From: Candidatus Pacearchaeota archaeon
GTDB taxonomy: Archaea > Nanobdellota > Nanobdellia > Pacearchaeales > GW2011-AR1
NCBI GenBank assembly: GCA_014728565.1
Contig: WJLK01000109.1
Span: 1 to 22,137 of the forward strand
Length of the DNA stretch: 22,137 bases
Direction: 5' to 3'
Part shown: in pieces, positions 22,054 to 22,137 of the stretch
Position numbering within the stretch: the first letter of the stretch is position 1
Layout: each line of letters opens with the position of its first letter
Made by a program: the position numbers and the translations under genes
Notes under the pieces: generated by a model
Seen by the model: only the letters and a program-made list of their open reading frames with translations
What the model was told of the DNA's origin: nothing
The model's database searches: none

Positions 22054-22137
22054 TTTGATATATAAAAGGAATTTAAATTAATAAATTTTAGGTCTCTTAT
22101 CAATATCTGATATAAATAAAAGATTCTTTTTCTTAAT

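Noticed and set aside
1..22137. tRNA or rRNA genes
   Set aside because: I saw no cloverleaf with a CCA-side acceptor stem or conserved rRNA segment in any intergenic gap; the only GC-rich structures are the two hairpins at 14348-14500.

Overview
This window is strongly AT-rich and reads as archaeal. Many genes have a TATA-like box centred about 25 bases before the ATG, which implies leaderless transcripts. Internal operon genes instead carry GGAGG or AGGTG ribosome-binding sites. The gene families (TrmB regulator, KaiC-like ATPase, RelE/ribbon-helix-helix toxin-antitoxin pair, PEP-synthase-like protein, DPANN-style hypothetical proteins) fit a small-genome archaeon, most likely a DPANN lineage such as Woesearchaeota or Pacearchaeota. 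That placement is inference; no rRNA or tRNA gene is visible to confirm it.

Layout. 1-1350: the start of an extended SDR (reverse strand, cut by the window edge) and an alpha/beta hydrolase. 1351-1884: a RelE-like toxin and its antitoxin with a palindromic operator. 1933-3216: a KaiC-family ATPase with a long Gln-rich tail. 3261-5407: a TrmB-like regulator divergent from a sodium:solute symporter. 5428-6663: an unusual zincin-like protein with a HEIIGH motif. 6726-11590: four same-strand genes, namely an unknown 456-aa protein, an acidic disordered protein, a probable seven-bladed beta-propeller and a 608-aa xylose-isomerase/endonuclease-IV-type TIM barrel with a large insertion.

11611-15610 looks like a redox or oxidative-stress island: ArsR-type regulator, glutaredoxin, thioredoxin-reductase-like flavoprotein, DUF378 membrane protein, FMN reductase and a membrane-anchored MsrA-MsrB fusion. 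The promoter/operator of the ArsR gene is duplicated about 1.57 kb downstream, between the reductase and DUF378 genes. It is followed by a tandem array of 'Shine-Dalgarno plus small hairpin' modules, one further copy of which precedes the FMN reductase gene. A short two-hairpin element resembling an IS200/IS605 relic lies just before msrAB.

15670-22137: an M50 intramembrane protease, a nucleotidyltransferase-HEPN-like fusion, then reverse-strand genes for an unknown protein, a PEP-synthase/enzyme-I-like protein with changed active-site residues, a zinc-ribbon protein and a LivF-type ABC ATPase. No intergenic gap exceeds 300 bases. The largest (13172-13459) is filled by the duplicated promoter and leader repeats.
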